A stretch of 64,000 nucleotides of DNA from Prolixibacter denitrificans (GTDB taxonomy: Bacteria; Bacteroidota; Bacteroidia; Bacteroidales; Prolixibacteraceae), in NCBI RefSeq assembly GCF_003014495.1, contig NZ_PYGC01000002.1, forward strand, positions 248,001-312,000, given 5' to 3'. Shown here one piece after another: positions 19,567 to 29,900 of this stretch. Within the stretch, counting starts at the first letter, position 1. Each line of letters starts with the position of its first letter. A model generated the notes under the pieces. The model saw nothing but the letters and a program-made list of their open reading frames with translations, made no database searches and was not told the origin of the DNA. The position numbers and the translations under genes were made by a program.

Positions 19567-21102
19567 ATGAAAAGAAAATCAATTTATATGATGATAGCAT
19601 CCTTTGTTACAGCGGCAGTCGTTTTTGCCGCCTGTACAAAGGAGATGTCAGATGTGCGTTTGAACGCAAAGCTGACTACAACTGAAAAGATGAACGTCAC
19701 TTCTGATTCGGCAACCGTTGTTGGATTTATCGTGTCAGAAGGTCAGGGAATCACTGAAAAGGGTATCTGTTACAGTACAGATTCTCTTCCTACAGTTGAC
19801 GATAATAAAGCGGTTTATTCCGGTAATGAGAATACTGCAGCTTTTACCGTGAAGATTGGTGGTTTGGATTATGCTACCAAGTATTATGCAAGGGCATATG
19901 GTGTCACTGCTTCCGGAACGATCTATGGAGAGCAATTGACATTTACTACTCTGCCAGTTGTTCCGACCGTTACCACAGCTGATTTTACCGCAACTTCAGG
20001 TACATCAGCAACAGGTGGTGGTAGTATTACCAATAATGGTGGAGCAGCCGTTACTGTACGCGGTGTTTGTTACAGTACGCAACACAATCCGACAATTTCC
20101 AATGATAAAACAACGGATGGTGATGGCATGGGTGACTTTACCAGTTCACTGTCGGGCCTGAGTGGTAAAACTACTTATTACGTTCGTGCTTATGCAACCA
20201 ACAGTGCGGGTACAGCCTATGGTAATGAAGTTTCGTTCACTACGCCTGAGGCACTCGTGACCTTGTATGCTGCCGGTGATTTCCAGGGATGGGATCCAGC
20301 TGCTGCAACTGATTCAATAATGAATGATCAGGCTAATTCAATAGTTCGGGGATTTGTTTATATCTCAAATACTAATGGATTCAAGTTTACCAGTCAGCGC
20401 AACTGGGATGGTCCTAACTATGGAGCCGGTGCGACTGCTGGTACCTTAAGTACAGATGCAAATGCAGGTAATTTGAATGTGCCGGAAGCAGGTTATTATT
20501 ATTTTGAGTTGAATTTGGCAGACATGACTTATACCGCAACCAAGACGACCTGGGGTGTTATTGGTACTGCAACAGCCGATGCCTGGAACTCAGATCAACC
20601 AATGACCTATAGTCCCTTACTGAAGCGGTGGTTCGCTACCATTCCAATGACTGCTGGAGAATATAAGTTCCGTGCAAACTCATCATGGGATGTGATGAAT
20701 TTGGGAGCTGGTGCAGCTGCGGACACTTTAAGCAGCGATCCATCGGCAGGCAATCTCACTCTTTCTACTGCTGGTACTTATAGTGTTATGCTGAATCTTT
20801 CTCAGCCACTGGTTTATACGTATGCACTTACTACATGGAGCATTATTGGTAGTTCAACGCCTGGAGGTGACTGGAGTACTGATATCGATTTGACTCCTGG
20901 AGCCAACAATACCTGGAGCGTTACTGCTAATTTGACAGCAGGCGAGTTTAAGTTCCGGGCTAATCACGGCTGGGATTACAACTTGGGTGGAACTCCAAGT
21001 GAACTGTCCTGGGGTGGTGCCAACATTACAGTTCCTGCTGATGGTAATTATACTATCACATTGGATCTTGTTAATGGCACGTATACACTTACGGCAAATT
21101 AA
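19567..21102 (+). CDS. SusF-like lipoprotein with two Fn3-like and three starch-binding modules
   Basis: A 511-residue lipoprotein (lipobox FAAC, Cys23, then TKEMSD, an export-signal-like stretch). Two Fn3-like repeats follow (about 35-128 and 130-227), each with the motif G[IV]CYST and ending YGE/YGNEVSFTT. Then come three modules of the SusE/SusF type: about 230-327 (AAGDFQGWDP), 328-421 (VIGTATADAWNSDQ) and 423-511 (IIGSSTPGGDWSTD), the last two with YKFRAN / FKFRAN and W[DN].NLG segments. It should be a long surface arm that binds starch. Three C-terminal modules resemble SusF of Bacteroides; the Fn3-like spacer is an addition. Confidence 0.87.
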   Translation: MKRKSIYMMIASFVTAAVVFAACTKEMSDVRLNAKLTTTEKMNVTSDSATVVGFIVSEGQGITEKGICYSTDSLPTVDDNKAVYSGNENTAAFTVKIGGLDYATKYYARAYGVTASGTIYGEQLTFTTLPVVPTVTTADFTATSGTSATGGGSITNNGGAAVTVRGVCYSTQHNPTISNDKTTDGDGMGDFTSSLSGLSGKTTYYVRAYATNSAGTAYGNEVSFTTPEALVTLYAAGDFQGWDPAAATDSIMNDQANSIVRGFVYISNTNGFKFTSQRNWDGPNYGAGATAGTLSTDANAGNLNVPEAGYYYFELNLADMTYTATKTTWGVIGTATADAWNSDQPMTYSPLLKRWFATIPMTAGEYKFRANSSWDVMNLGAGAAADTLSSDPSAGNLTLSTAGTYSVMLNLSQPLVYTYALTTWSIIGSSTPGGDWSTDIDLTPGANNTWSVTANLTAGEFKFRANHGWDYNLGGTPSELSWGGANITVPADGNYTITLDLVNGTYTLTAN

Positions 21103-21116
21103 TCCTCTTATATTAC

Positions 21117-21154
21117 AAGGGCTGTCTGGGTTTCCGGACAGCCCTTATTTTTCT
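21117..21154 (+). terminator. Terminator after the susCDEF-like operon
   Basis: AAGGGCTGTC and GACAGCCCTT form a perfect 10-bp stem around a short loop, followed by ATTTTTC. It lies 15 bases after the SusF-like stop codon and separates the four-gene operon from the amylase genes. Confidence 0.88.
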
Positions 21155-21301
21155 TTAAATCTGAAAATTCATGGTAATTCAATAGAGTTAAACGTCTATT
21201 GAAATTTTTTATATATGCACGGTGTTGCTTTTTAAGCATGTATGTGAAAAAAAGTCGGTAGCGTACATATTTGATCGAATAAGGATCTTGACATTTGATT
21301 C

Positions 21302-23284
21302 ATGAGAGGTTTTCTGGTCATATTATCATTGCTTCTTTTTATCAGAGTTTCCTGCCAGGCTCAGTCCGATGTCATGATGCAGGCATTCTACTGGGATCCG
21401 CCAGTCGATGCGGCACATCTGAATGGCATTTGGTGGGATAAACTGGCCGGTGAAATACCGGAGTTGGAAGCTGCCGGAATAAAAGCGCTATGGATTCCTT
21501 CTCCCTGTAAAGGGAACTGGGGAATTTACGATATGGGCTATGGCATTTATGATCATTACGACCTCGGTAATTTTAACCAATGTGGTACGGTGGAAACCCG
21601 TTTCGGTTCGAAGGCCGAATTGATGAACCTTTTGCAAGTGGCTCATGATACCTCGAAAGGTCAGCGAATGGACATTTATGCTGACATTGTCATGAACCAT
21701 ATGTATTCTACACAGAAAAAAGATTTGGAGCGAAATCCTGTTGTGAAGAAATACATGCAGGAACAGGCTGTAATAAATGGAAAAGCACATGCTCCCTACC
21801 CAACCAATGAGATTGTCTGGCAATTTGTTCCTTCCCGGCCCGGCAACTATATTTTCCACATTCGTGGATTTCATCTGAACTTTGATGCGCCTGCATCGGA
21901 ACGTTTTTTTCAACTGGAATGTAATCTTCCGGCACGAGCCGGAAATGGAGTTGAGGAAACACCTCAAAAAAAATATTACAGGACAATTCAATCACCTGAA
22001 AGTGAACAGGAATTTCAGGTTGATGTGCCTGCAGATAAGATAAACCAAACGGTCGAAATTCGTTTGACTGCGCAAAAGAGTCCTGATGGCAAGAACTTTC
22101 AGTGGATCGACCAAACCAATGCCTATTATGTTGCTGATGTTACTTTGGCAGGAAAATCGGTTAACGACTCACTGTTTGCGCTGACGCATACCGGTATCCA
22201 CTATGTCGATCACGGAAACCTTCCGAACCTGAAATGGCACTACTCCGATTTTCACCCGTCCGATGCAACTGATTCACTCGGTTTTCCGGGAAACCGTGAC
22301 ACCCTGATGACGAATGTGAAGTGGTTTGGGAACGATTTGAATACCCTGAATCCTGAAGTTCAGCAAAGGTTGATGGATTGGGGCAAATGGTTGGCCGATT
22401 CCATTGGTTTCGATGGTTATCGGCTCGATTTTGTCCAGGGTTACCAACCGGAAATGGTGGCTAAATGGGTGACCAACCTGCCTCCGGACAGAACAGGAAA
22501 ACAGCCGTTCATTGTCAGCGAATATTTCACCAATTATCCCGATAGGATATTTGATTGGGTGAACCGTGTTAATAATTACCATTTTCAAGGAAAACATCCG
22601 AATGTGACGGCTTTTGATTTTCCGCTGAAGAAAGCCTTGACCGACATGTGTAACGGCGATGGGAAGTCTTTTTCGATGAAGCGCCTGGCAACGGCTTCGA
22701 TGAGTGATAATGGGAAATATGAACTCCCGGCATCATCGGTTGTCAGCTTTGCCGAGAATCACGATACCGGAAAAGAACACGATAAATGGATTGTGAAAGA
22801 CTGGCGAATGGCTTATGCATACATTTTGTTTGCGCCTGAAAGGCCTTGCATTTTCTATCCGCATTATTACGGTGTGAAACAACACGACTTCAACCATAAG
22901 GAATTTTCAGTACAGGCATCCGATACGCTACGAGCCTTTATCGATAAAATGATTAACATTCGGGCAGACTACCTCGGTGGCTCGATGAAGACATTGCAAT
23001 TTAGTCAGTGTGCTTCTGCAAATAATCTGTTTGTGGCAAGACGGGAAGGTGGAGAAGAGAACTCCGGTGCCATTTTAGTTTTAAATAATAATGATTCACG
23101 AGAGCTAAGTTGCATGGCTGACACGAAAGCAAAAGGCTACTCTAATTGGGCTGGTAAAAAGCTCATTAATTTGCTCCACCCCGGTGATGAAGTGAATGTA
23201 TCTAACGATGGATTTGTGGAACTAAAAGCACCTTCAAGAGGTATATCCCTATATGTACCGGTCGATAAACTTCATAAACAATAG
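21302..23284 (+). CDS. Exported GH13 alpha-amylase with a large inserted domain
   Basis: A 660-residue alpha-amylase with a signal peptide of about 20 residues. GH13 regions are DIVMNH (Asp128), GYRLDFVQG with nucleophile Asp376, IVSEYF with general acid Glu407, and AENHDTG with Asp488. The opening MMQAFYWDPP resembles bacterial liquefying-type and GH13_5-like amylases. Regions I and II are 248 residues apart, roughly twice the usual spacing, because of an extra beta-rich block at about 172-290 (IFHIRGFHLNFDAP, then TNAYYVADVTLAG). The role of that block is unknown; starch binding is one possibility. It lies 33 bp before the next amylase gene and probably shares its transcript. Confidence 0.88.
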   Translation: MRGFLVILSLLLFIRVSCQAQSDVMMQAFYWDPPVDAAHLNGIWWDKLAGEIPELEAAGIKALWIPSPCKGNWGIYDMGYGIYDHYDLGNFNQCGTVETRFGSKAELMNLLQVAHDTSKGQRMDIYADIVMNHMYSTQKKDLERNPVVKKYMQEQAVINGKAHAPYPTNEIVWQFVPSRPGNYIFHIRGFHLNFDAPASERFFQLECNLPARAGNGVEETPQKKYYRTIQSPESEQEFQVDVPADKINQTVEIRLTAQKSPDGKNFQWIDQTNAYYVADVTLAGKSVNDSLFALTHTGIHYVDHGNLPNLKWHYSDFHPSDATDSLGFPGNRDTLMTNVKWFGNDLNTLNPEVQQRLMDWGKWLADSIGFDGYRLDFVQGYQPEMVAKWVTNLPPDRTGKQPFIVSEYFTNYPDRIFDWVNRVNNYHFQGKHPNVTAFDFPLKKALTDMCNGDGKSFSMKRLATASMSDNGKYELPASSVVSFAENHDTGKEHDKWIVKDWRMAYAYILFAPERPCIFYPHYYGVKQHDFNHKEFSVQASDTLRAFIDKMINIRADYLGGSMKTLQFSQCASANNLFVARREGGEENSGAILVLNNNDSRELSCMADTKAKGYSNWAGKKLINLLHPGDEVNVSNDGFVELKAPSRGISLYVPVDKLHKQ

Positions 23285-23317
23285 AAAATTTTTACCAATC
23301 ATAATACTGAGAACCAG

Positions 23318-26104
23318 ATGACACTGATGAAGAAAACACTATTCCTGATAGCGGCCCTGTTTGTCAGTCTGACAGCAGGAGCACAAACGGTAACAGACTA
23401 TTCTGTTACTACTGATCCAACGTTTTTCACGGCCAATCAGCAGGTAAAAGTAACCTTCGATTTGAAGGGATTCGACACTCCCAACCAATGGGGAGATGTT
23501 TATTTATGGATTTGGCTTTCGGACCCGAATGATGGAAATCCCTCCGATCAGGGAACCTGGTCGAATACTGCTGATGCCTACAAGATGACAAACGATGGAA
23601 ATAATCAGTATTCATTCACCTTCACCCCTTCGGCGCTTTGGCCTAATGTGGATCCGACAACCATCAAGACTATTGGTGTGATTGCGAAGGCAAAAGATGG
23701 CTCAGATACGGGCTCGGGAGAAAAGAAAACCTATCCGGACCACATGTTGGATGTTTCGCCGGAAGGAGTTTTACAAATTCAAAATTCCGTTACATCGCCT
23801 TACATTGGAACAGCAGGTGAAAAGCTTCCGGTCACTGTATCAACCAGCGATACGGCCGATATTTATCTGTTCCTGGATAATACGGAATTGAAAATGGCTC
23901 ATAGTGTCACACTATCGGACACGGTTACATTGCCACAGTCGGGTGACCACTGGCTGATATCAAAAGCTGTAACTGCCACTCAGACTTCTTATGATTCAAC
24001 ATTTGTTACCATTCGACAGGATTTGACCGGACTGCTTCCGGACGGATATAAAAAAGGAATTAACTATGTGAATGATACGACTGTTGGGTTGGTGCTTTGG
24101 GCTCCGTATAAGCACAATGTTTACGTGTTGGGTGATTTTGATAACTGGCAGCCGAAGGCGGCTTATCAAATGCACAAGGATAGTGACTATTATTGGATTA
24201 CCTTAAATGTTGAAAAAGGGAAAGAGTATCTGTATCAATACCTGGTTGACGATTCCATCAAGATTGCAGATCCTTATACAGAGAAGGTAAGCGATCCGTG
24301 GAATGACCAGTACATCTCCAGTACAACTTATCCCAATCTAATTGCATATCCTACCGGGAAAACGACCGGAATTACCTCCAGTTTTCAAACGGCACAGACA
24401 CCTTATAACTGGCAGGTGACTAATTTTACACCGCCAGCAGCTGATTCTTTAGTCATTTATGAGTTATTAGTTAGGGATTTCGATGCATCACATTCTTTTC
24501 AGGGAGTGATTGACCACCTCGACTATTTACAGGATTTGAACGTGAATGTTGTGGAATTAATGCCGGTAAATGAATTTGAAGGAAACAGCAGTTGGGGGTA
24601 TAATCCCGATTTCTATTTTGCTCCGGATAAATATTACGGTCCGAAGAATGAACTGAAAAAGCTGGTTGACGAATGCCATAAAAGAGGAATGGCTGTTGTT
24701 ATTGATTTGGTCCTGAACCATTCGTATGGTCAGAGTCCGTTTGTTCAGCTTTATTTCAAAGACGGGAAACCAACTGCCCAAAATCCCTGGTATAATCAGC
24801 AAAGTAACTTCGAAAATCCGGATGCTCAGTGGGGATACGATTTCAACCACGAAAGCCCGGCTACCCAGGAGCTGGTCGACAGTATCAATTCCTTTTGGAT
24901 GAGTCAGTATAAAGTCGATGGATTCCGTTTCGACTTTACAAAAGGTTTTTCGAATAATTTCAAACCGTTGGCAACCGATCCGTGGGGAAGTAAATACGAT
25001 GCTGATCGGATTCGCATATTGGAAAGAATGGCCGATCAGATATGGAAACGGAAGTCGGATGCGCTGGTTATTTTCGAGCATTTGGCTGACAATAGTGAAG
25101 AGACCGTTTTGGCTGACTACAACAAAGGGATTCTTCTTTGGGGTAATATGTCGGGTGCGGCTCAAAATGCTGCAAAAGGTAACGTTGAAAATAACCAGGC
25201 AGATTTTTCGTGGGGCTCCTATACACAACGCGGTTGGAATAAATCGAGACTGGTTGGTTATATGGAAAGCCATGATGAGCAGCGGGTGGCTTATGTTGCC
25301 GAAACCTCAGGTTTGGCAAATGGCGATTACAATATAAAAGACGTTCCTACGGCGTTGAAACGAATCGAGTTGAATGCCGCACTATTTTTCACTATTCCCG
25401 GCCCGAAAATGTTCTACATGTTTGATGAGTTGGGTAACGACAAGGATATTAATGTCCCGAGTCGTACCGGTGAAAAAGAACCTTTGTGGAGCTACGTGGA
25501 CGATCCCAATCGTACCGATGTTTTCCAGACATATGCCAAATTATTTTATCTGAAGCGCAATTACGACATCTTCTCAACCACCGATTTTACGTATTCATTG
25601 AATGGTGTGACGAAGTGGATAAAGCTGAATAAAAACAATCAGCACGTAGTGGTCGAGGGAAACTTTGGTTTGACCGATGCCGATCTGTCTGTTGATTTTC
25701 CGGTTACCGGAAAGTGGTATGAATATTTTACCGGCGATTCCATCGATCTGACCAGCAATTCGTACATGGCTCATCTGGCGCCCGGCGAGTACCGGTTGTA
25801 TTCAACAGAGAAATTTACGAAGGACCATATTGTAACCGATGTACCGACTGTTTCGGCTAATGATAACCCATTGCAGGTGTGGCCCAATCCGGTTCAGAAC
25901 AGCTTGAATTTGTCTGCAGATGAAGATATGAATCGTGTAACCGTATATTCCATTACCGGACGGGTATTGCTCGATAAAAGCTTTCCCGGGTACGGAAAAA
26001 CATCCGTAGCGATTCAATCCGATGGTTGGCCGCAGGGAACTTATATTGTAAAAGTAATTACCACTTCCGGCAATGTGGAAACCCGGAAAGTGATGAAATA
26101 TTAA
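23318..26104 (+). CDS. Secreted multidomain GH13 amylase with type IX sorting domain
   Basis: A 928-residue protein; the ATG at 23318 or the one three codons later starts it. Order: signal peptide (LFVSLTAGAQ); an N-terminal beta domain (about 25-150); a second beta domain (about 155-235); a CBM48-like module (about 250-335, LGDFDNWQP); the GH13 barrel with DLVLNH (Asp463), GFRFDF (Asp539), IFEHLAD (Glu587) and ESHDEQR (Asp653); and a C-terminal Por sorting domain (about 852-928, VWPNPVQNSLNL ending VETRKVMKY). The last domain is the signal for type IX secretion and surface attachment. This enzyme is therefore the likely extracellular starch-cutting amylase, the role of lipoprotein SusG in Bacteroides. 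Confidence 0.92.
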   Translation: MTLMKKTLFLIAALFVSLTAGAQTVTDYSVTTDPTFFTANQQVKVTFDLKGFDTPNQWGDVYLWIWLSDPNDGNPSDQGTWSNTADAYKMTNDGNNQYSFTFTPSALWPNVDPTTIKTIGVIAKAKDGSDTGSGEKKTYPDHMLDVSPEGVLQIQNSVTSPYIGTAGEKLPVTVSTSDTADIYLFLDNTELKMAHSVTLSDTVTLPQSGDHWLISKAVTATQTSYDSTFVTIRQDLTGLLPDGYKKGINYVNDTTVGLVLWAPYKHNVYVLGDFDNWQPKAAYQMHKDSDYYWITLNVEKGKEYLYQYLVDDSIKIADPYTEKVSDPWNDQYISSTTYPNLIAYPTGKTTGITSSFQTAQTPYNWQVTNFTPPAADSLVIYELLVRDFDASHSFQGVIDHLDYLQDLNVNVVELMPVNEFEGNSSWGYNPDFYFAPDKYYGPKNELKKLVDECHKRGMAVVIDLVLNHSYGQSPFVQLYFKDGKPTAQNPWYNQQSNFENPDAQWGYDFNHESPATQELVDSINSFWMSQYKVDGFRFDFTKGFSNNFKPLATDPWGSKYDADRIRILERMADQIWKRKSDALVIFEHLADNSEETVLADYNKGILLWGNMSGAAQNAAKGNVENNQADFSWGSYTQRGWNKSRLVGYMESHDEQRVAYVAETSGLANGDYNIKDVPTALKRIELNAALFFTIPGPKMFYMFDELGNDKDINVPSRTGEKEPLWSYVDDPNRTDVFQTYAKLFYLKRNYDIFSTTDFTYSLNGVTKWIKLNKNNQHVVVEGNFGLTDADLSVDFPVTGKWYEYFTGDSIDLTSNSYMAHLAPGEYRLYSTEKFTKDHIVTDVPTVSANDNPLQVWPNPVQNSLNLSADEDMNRVTVYSITGRVLLDKSFPGYGKTSVAIQSDGWPQGTYIVKVITTSGNVETRKVMKY

Positions 26105-26340
26105 CCAGGAGTGACTAAAAATTGTATGATTTTTTGGCTGGAATTTGCAATTGATTTTTCCGTTTAATGAACAGATCGTGCCGTTCACCACATAAAATCG
26201 GCCGTTCGTCAAAAATTTTTTTCTGTTTGTTCAGGAATGTATTAATTGCCGACAGGTAAAAAAGCAAGGATACGCAGTAGTTACCTTCATCGTTGGTTTG
26301 TGAAGGCTACTTACTTCAGAAGTAAGACTGCAAAAAATGA

Positions 26341-26374
26341 AAATGCCGCGTTCGGGAGGATGCGGCATTTTTTA
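26341..26374 (+). terminator. Terminator after the amylase genes
   Basis: AAATGCCGC and GCGGCATTT form a perfect 9-bp stem followed by TTTAT. A second inverted repeat (CTTACTT, CAG, AAGTAAG at 26310-26326) lies just upstream. No gene lies between the amylase stop at 26104 and this terminator. Confidence 0.8.
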
Positions 26375-26436
26375 TGCAACTTTGTAAAACGGTTTTTGCG
26401 TTAATGCAGATGGCTCCTTCATGGTAATTTTGATTG

Positions 26437-26467
26437 TTGTAAACTATTGGACAATATGCTATATTTG
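26437..26467 (+). promoter_or_regulatory. Promoter-like element with no known gene behind it
   Basis: TATATTTG (26460-26467) is a perfect Bacteroidota -7 box, with TTG at 26437-26439 giving a 20-bp spacer. Transcription would start near 26473. The first reading frame downstream is a 36-codon frame at 26534. Confidence 0.45.
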
Positions 26468-26533
26468 CGCGAAATTATTTTTTATTCAGTTTAAAAACTG
26501 ATGATCTGAAACAAATCTTTTTCTGTCTTCCAA

Positions 26534-26644
26534 ATGATTGAAAGAATAAGCATCGAAAACCAGGAACTAGTCACCCGGAGGTCTCATGGGAATGGGCTTT
26601 TCATGGTTAGTCATATACATTTCTCCAATCGGTGCATGCGCTGA
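26534..26644 (+). CDS. Possible 36-residue small protein
   Basis: An ATG-started frame of 36 codons about 60 bases after a good promoter box. Its translation starts MIERISIENQELVTRRS and matches no family I know. The only support is the promoter and the open frame; it may equally be part of an untranslated RNA. Confidence 0.2.
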   Translation: MIERISIENQELVTRRSHGNGLFMVSHIHFSNRCMR

Positions 26645-26911
26645 TTAGCGCTGTTTATTACTCCATTTACTCATCTCCCGGATTTCTCCGACAACTGTTC
26701 GTGTACAGCACGGAAATAGCCAATTGAAGCTACAACTATGTACTTTTTGATTTTCGTGCAATGTTGTTATTTGAAGCAATGTGCTGGGTGTTTCGATTTC
26801 GCCTGTCACACAGGAAAATGAACCGGACAGGGGGTTCACTGTTAAGGAAATGGTTGAAGTGACCTCGGGAGGTTTAATCTCATAATTGTGAGATGTTTTT
26901 TTGAAACTCAT
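26645..26911 (-). CDS. Possible 88-residue small protein, unrecognised
   Basis: An ATG-started minus-strand frame of 88 codons beginning MSFKKTSHNYEIKPPEVTST. There is no signal peptide or membrane segment; four cysteines are present in the second half (two adjacent in FPCCTR). I do not recognise a family. Against it, its start codon overlaps the -7 box of metH on the other strand and no minus-strand promoter is obvious. Its stop directly abuts the stop of the small plus-strand frame. Confidence 0.25.
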   Translation of the reverse strand: MSFKKTSHNYEIKPPEVTSTISLTVNPLSGSFSCVTGEIETPSTLLQITTLHENQKVHSCSFNWLFPCCTRTVVGEIREMSKWSNKQR

Positions 26912-26918
26912 AGTTTTG
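26886..26918 (+). promoter_or_regulatory. Likely metH promoter
   Basis: TAGTTTTG (26911-26918) matches TAnnTTTG, with TTG at 26886-26888 upstream (22-bp spacer). It predicts a start near 26925 and a leader of about 40 bases before the metH ATG. Confidence 0.5.
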
Positions 26919-26964
26919 TGAAAGCAAAGAAAAGACTTGATTTAGCTGAATAGATACAATCGAT

Positions 26965-29900
26965 ATGACAAGCAAATACAATATACAGGAAGAAATTAAA
27001 AAGCGTGTCCTGGTGCTCGATGGAGCCATGGGAACGATGATTCAAAAATACAAGCTGGAAGAGGAAGACTTCCGGGGGACCCGTTTTGCCGACTGGAAAC
27101 AGTCGTTGAGAGGAAATAACGACCTCCTTTCCATTGTTCGCCCCGATATCATTCGTGATATTCATGAAGAATTTCTGGAAGCGGGTGCCGACATTCTGGA
27201 GACCAATACGTTCAATGCCAACCGCATTTCCCAGTCCGATTACGGCATGGAAGAGTTGGTTTACGAACTGAATGTCGCTTCGGTGAAAGTAGCCCGCGAA
27301 GCGGCCGAAAAGTATTCAACGCCGGATAAACCTCGTTTTGTGGCAGGTTCGCTGGGACCGACAAACAAAACGGCATCCATGTCACCCGATGTGAATGATC
27401 CGGGTTTTCGTGCCGTTAGTTACAACGATTTGAAAGAAACCTACCGGGAACAGGTGGAAGGCCTCCTCGATGGCGGTGTTGACCTGCTGCTGGTAGAAAC
27501 GATTTTTGATACCCTGAACGCCAAAGCTGCGCTGATGGCGATTGATGAAGCGTTGGAAGCACGTGGCATTCGTAAGCCGGTGATGGTTTCCGGAACAATT
27601 ACAGACGCCAGCGGACGAACTCTTTCCGGGCAAACGGTTGAGGCATTCCTGAACTCCGTTTCACACATGGATTTGCTGACCATCGGGCTGAACTGCTCGC
27701 TGGGAGCGAAAGACATGCGTCCATACCTGGAAGAGCTGGGGCGGAAAGCACCGTTTTACATCAGTGCGTACCCGAATGCCGGCTTACCCAACCAGTTTGG
27801 TGAATACGACGAAACGCCGGAAATGATGGCCGAGCAGGTGAAAGGTTTTCTCGACAAGAGCACGGTAAATATCGTGGGCGGTTGCTGTGGTACCACGCCA
27901 GACCACATTCGGGAACTGGCGAAGCTGGCCGAAAAGGCCCAGCCACATGAAAAAGTACATCCCGAAGTAGCGATGCGCCTGAGTGGATTGGAGCCCCTTA
28001 CGGTGAATCAAATGGCGAATTTCATCAACGTGGGAGAGCGTTGTAATGTAGCAGGTTCACGAAAATTTGCCCGTTTGATTCGGGAAGAAAAGTATGAGGA
28101 AGCGCTTTCCATTGCCCGTGAAATGGTGGAAGGTGGTGCCCAGGTCATCGATGTGAACCTGGATGATGCCATGTTGGACGCCAAAAAAGAGATGGTTCGC
28201 TTTCTGAACCTGTTGATGGCTGAACCGGATATTGCACGCCTGCCAATCATGATCGACTCTTCCAAGTGGGAGGTGATTGAAGCTGGGCTGCAGTGTTTGC
28301 AAGGGAAAGCGATAGTCAACTCCATTAGCTTGAAAGAAGGCGAGGAAGAATTTAAAGCACATGCCCATAAAATAAAGCAGTACGGAGCCGCAGTGGTTGT
28401 CATGGCTTTCGATGAAGAAGGTCAGGCTGACTCCTACGAACGCCGAATTCAAATATGTGAGCGGGCTTATCGTATCCTTACGGAAGACGTTCAATTCCCG
28501 GCAACGGACATTATTTTCGATCCCAATATTCTGACGGTTGGAACTGGTATTGATGAGCACAATAATTATGCGATCGATTATATCCGGGCAACGAAATGGA
28601 TTAAGGAAAATCTGCCGGAAGCAAGGGTAAGTGGCGGTGTGTCCAACGTGTCGTTCGCTTTCCGCGGAAACAATGTAGTCCGGGAAGCGATGCACTCGGC
28701 ATTTCTGTATCATGCGATCAAAGCTGGTATGGACATGGGGATCGTCAACCCGGGAATGCTGCAGATATACGACGAAGTTCCGAAAGACCTCCTGGAACAC
28801 GTGGAAGATGTATTGCTGAACCGTCGTCCGGATGCTACGGAGCGGTTGCTGGAATTTGCCGAGAAGGTAAAAGGCACCGGACAGAAAGAGGAGAAGAAAG
28901 ACGAATGGCGCGAACTTCCCGTAGAAAAACGATTGGAACATTCGCTGGTGAAAGGACTTCCGGATCATGTGGAAGAAGATCTCGAAGAAATTCTACCGAA
29001 GTTTGATGCGGCACTGAATATCATCGAAGGTCCGTTGATGGACGGGATGAACATAGTGGGCGACCTGTTTGGTGATGGGAAAATGTTCCTTCCACAGGTG
29101 ATTAAATCGGCCCGTGTGATGAAAAAAGCGGTTGCCTGGCTACAACCCCATATCGAGCGGGAAAAGGCGCTAAACGGAGGAGAAGCGAAGAACCGCACCA
29201 AAGTTCTGCTGGCTACGGTGAAAGGTGATGTACACGACATTGGTAAAAACATTGTCGGGGTGGTACTGGCCTGTAACAACATCGAGGTGATTGACCTGGG
29301 CGTAATGGTCCCAACGGAAACCATTCTGGCGAAAGCCGAAGAGGAAAAGGTGGATTTGATTGGCCTGAGTGGTTTGATTACGCCTTCGCTGGAAGAGATG
29401 GTTTTGGTGGCCCGCGAAATGGAAAACCGGAATATGAATATGCCGCTGATTATCGGTGGGGCGACAACGTCAAAAATTCATACAGCAGTAAAAATTGAGC
29501 CGGAATACAGTCAGCCGGTTGTTCATGTGAAGGACGCTTCACGTGCGGTTGGTGTGGTGCAGAGTCTTGTTAATCGTGAACAGAAATACATCAACGATAT
29601 CAAAACCGAGTACGAAGGAATTCGAGAGTTCCATGGAAATAAAAAGCCAAAATCGTACCTCACTTTTGAGCAGGCGAAGAAAAATGCCTTTCGCCCTGAC
29701 TGGAAAACACAACCGGTTTACACGCCCAATTTTACAGGTGTGAAAGTTTTTGACGATTATCCGCTGGAAGAATTGCGCGATTATATCGACTGGACCTTCT
29801 TTTTCCTGGCCTGGGAGCTACGGGCACATTTCCCGGATGTGTTGGACGACCCGAAAATGGGTAAAGAAGCGCGCAAGTTGTTTGCCGATGCCAACGCCAT

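Larger units (their letters stand above)
26105..26964. other. Long intergenic region between amylases and metH
   Basis: These 860 bases hold the amylase terminator, a promoter-like box at 26460, two small unrecognised reading frames that end tail to tail at 26644/26645, and the likely metH promoter at 26886-26918. I looked for SAM and cobalamin riboswitch signatures before metH and saw none. Confidence 0.5.

Noticed and set aside
26380-26964. SAM or cobalamin riboswitch before metH
   Set aside because: No B12 box or SAM-I core is visible, and the likely promoter at 26911 leaves only about 40 bases of leader.
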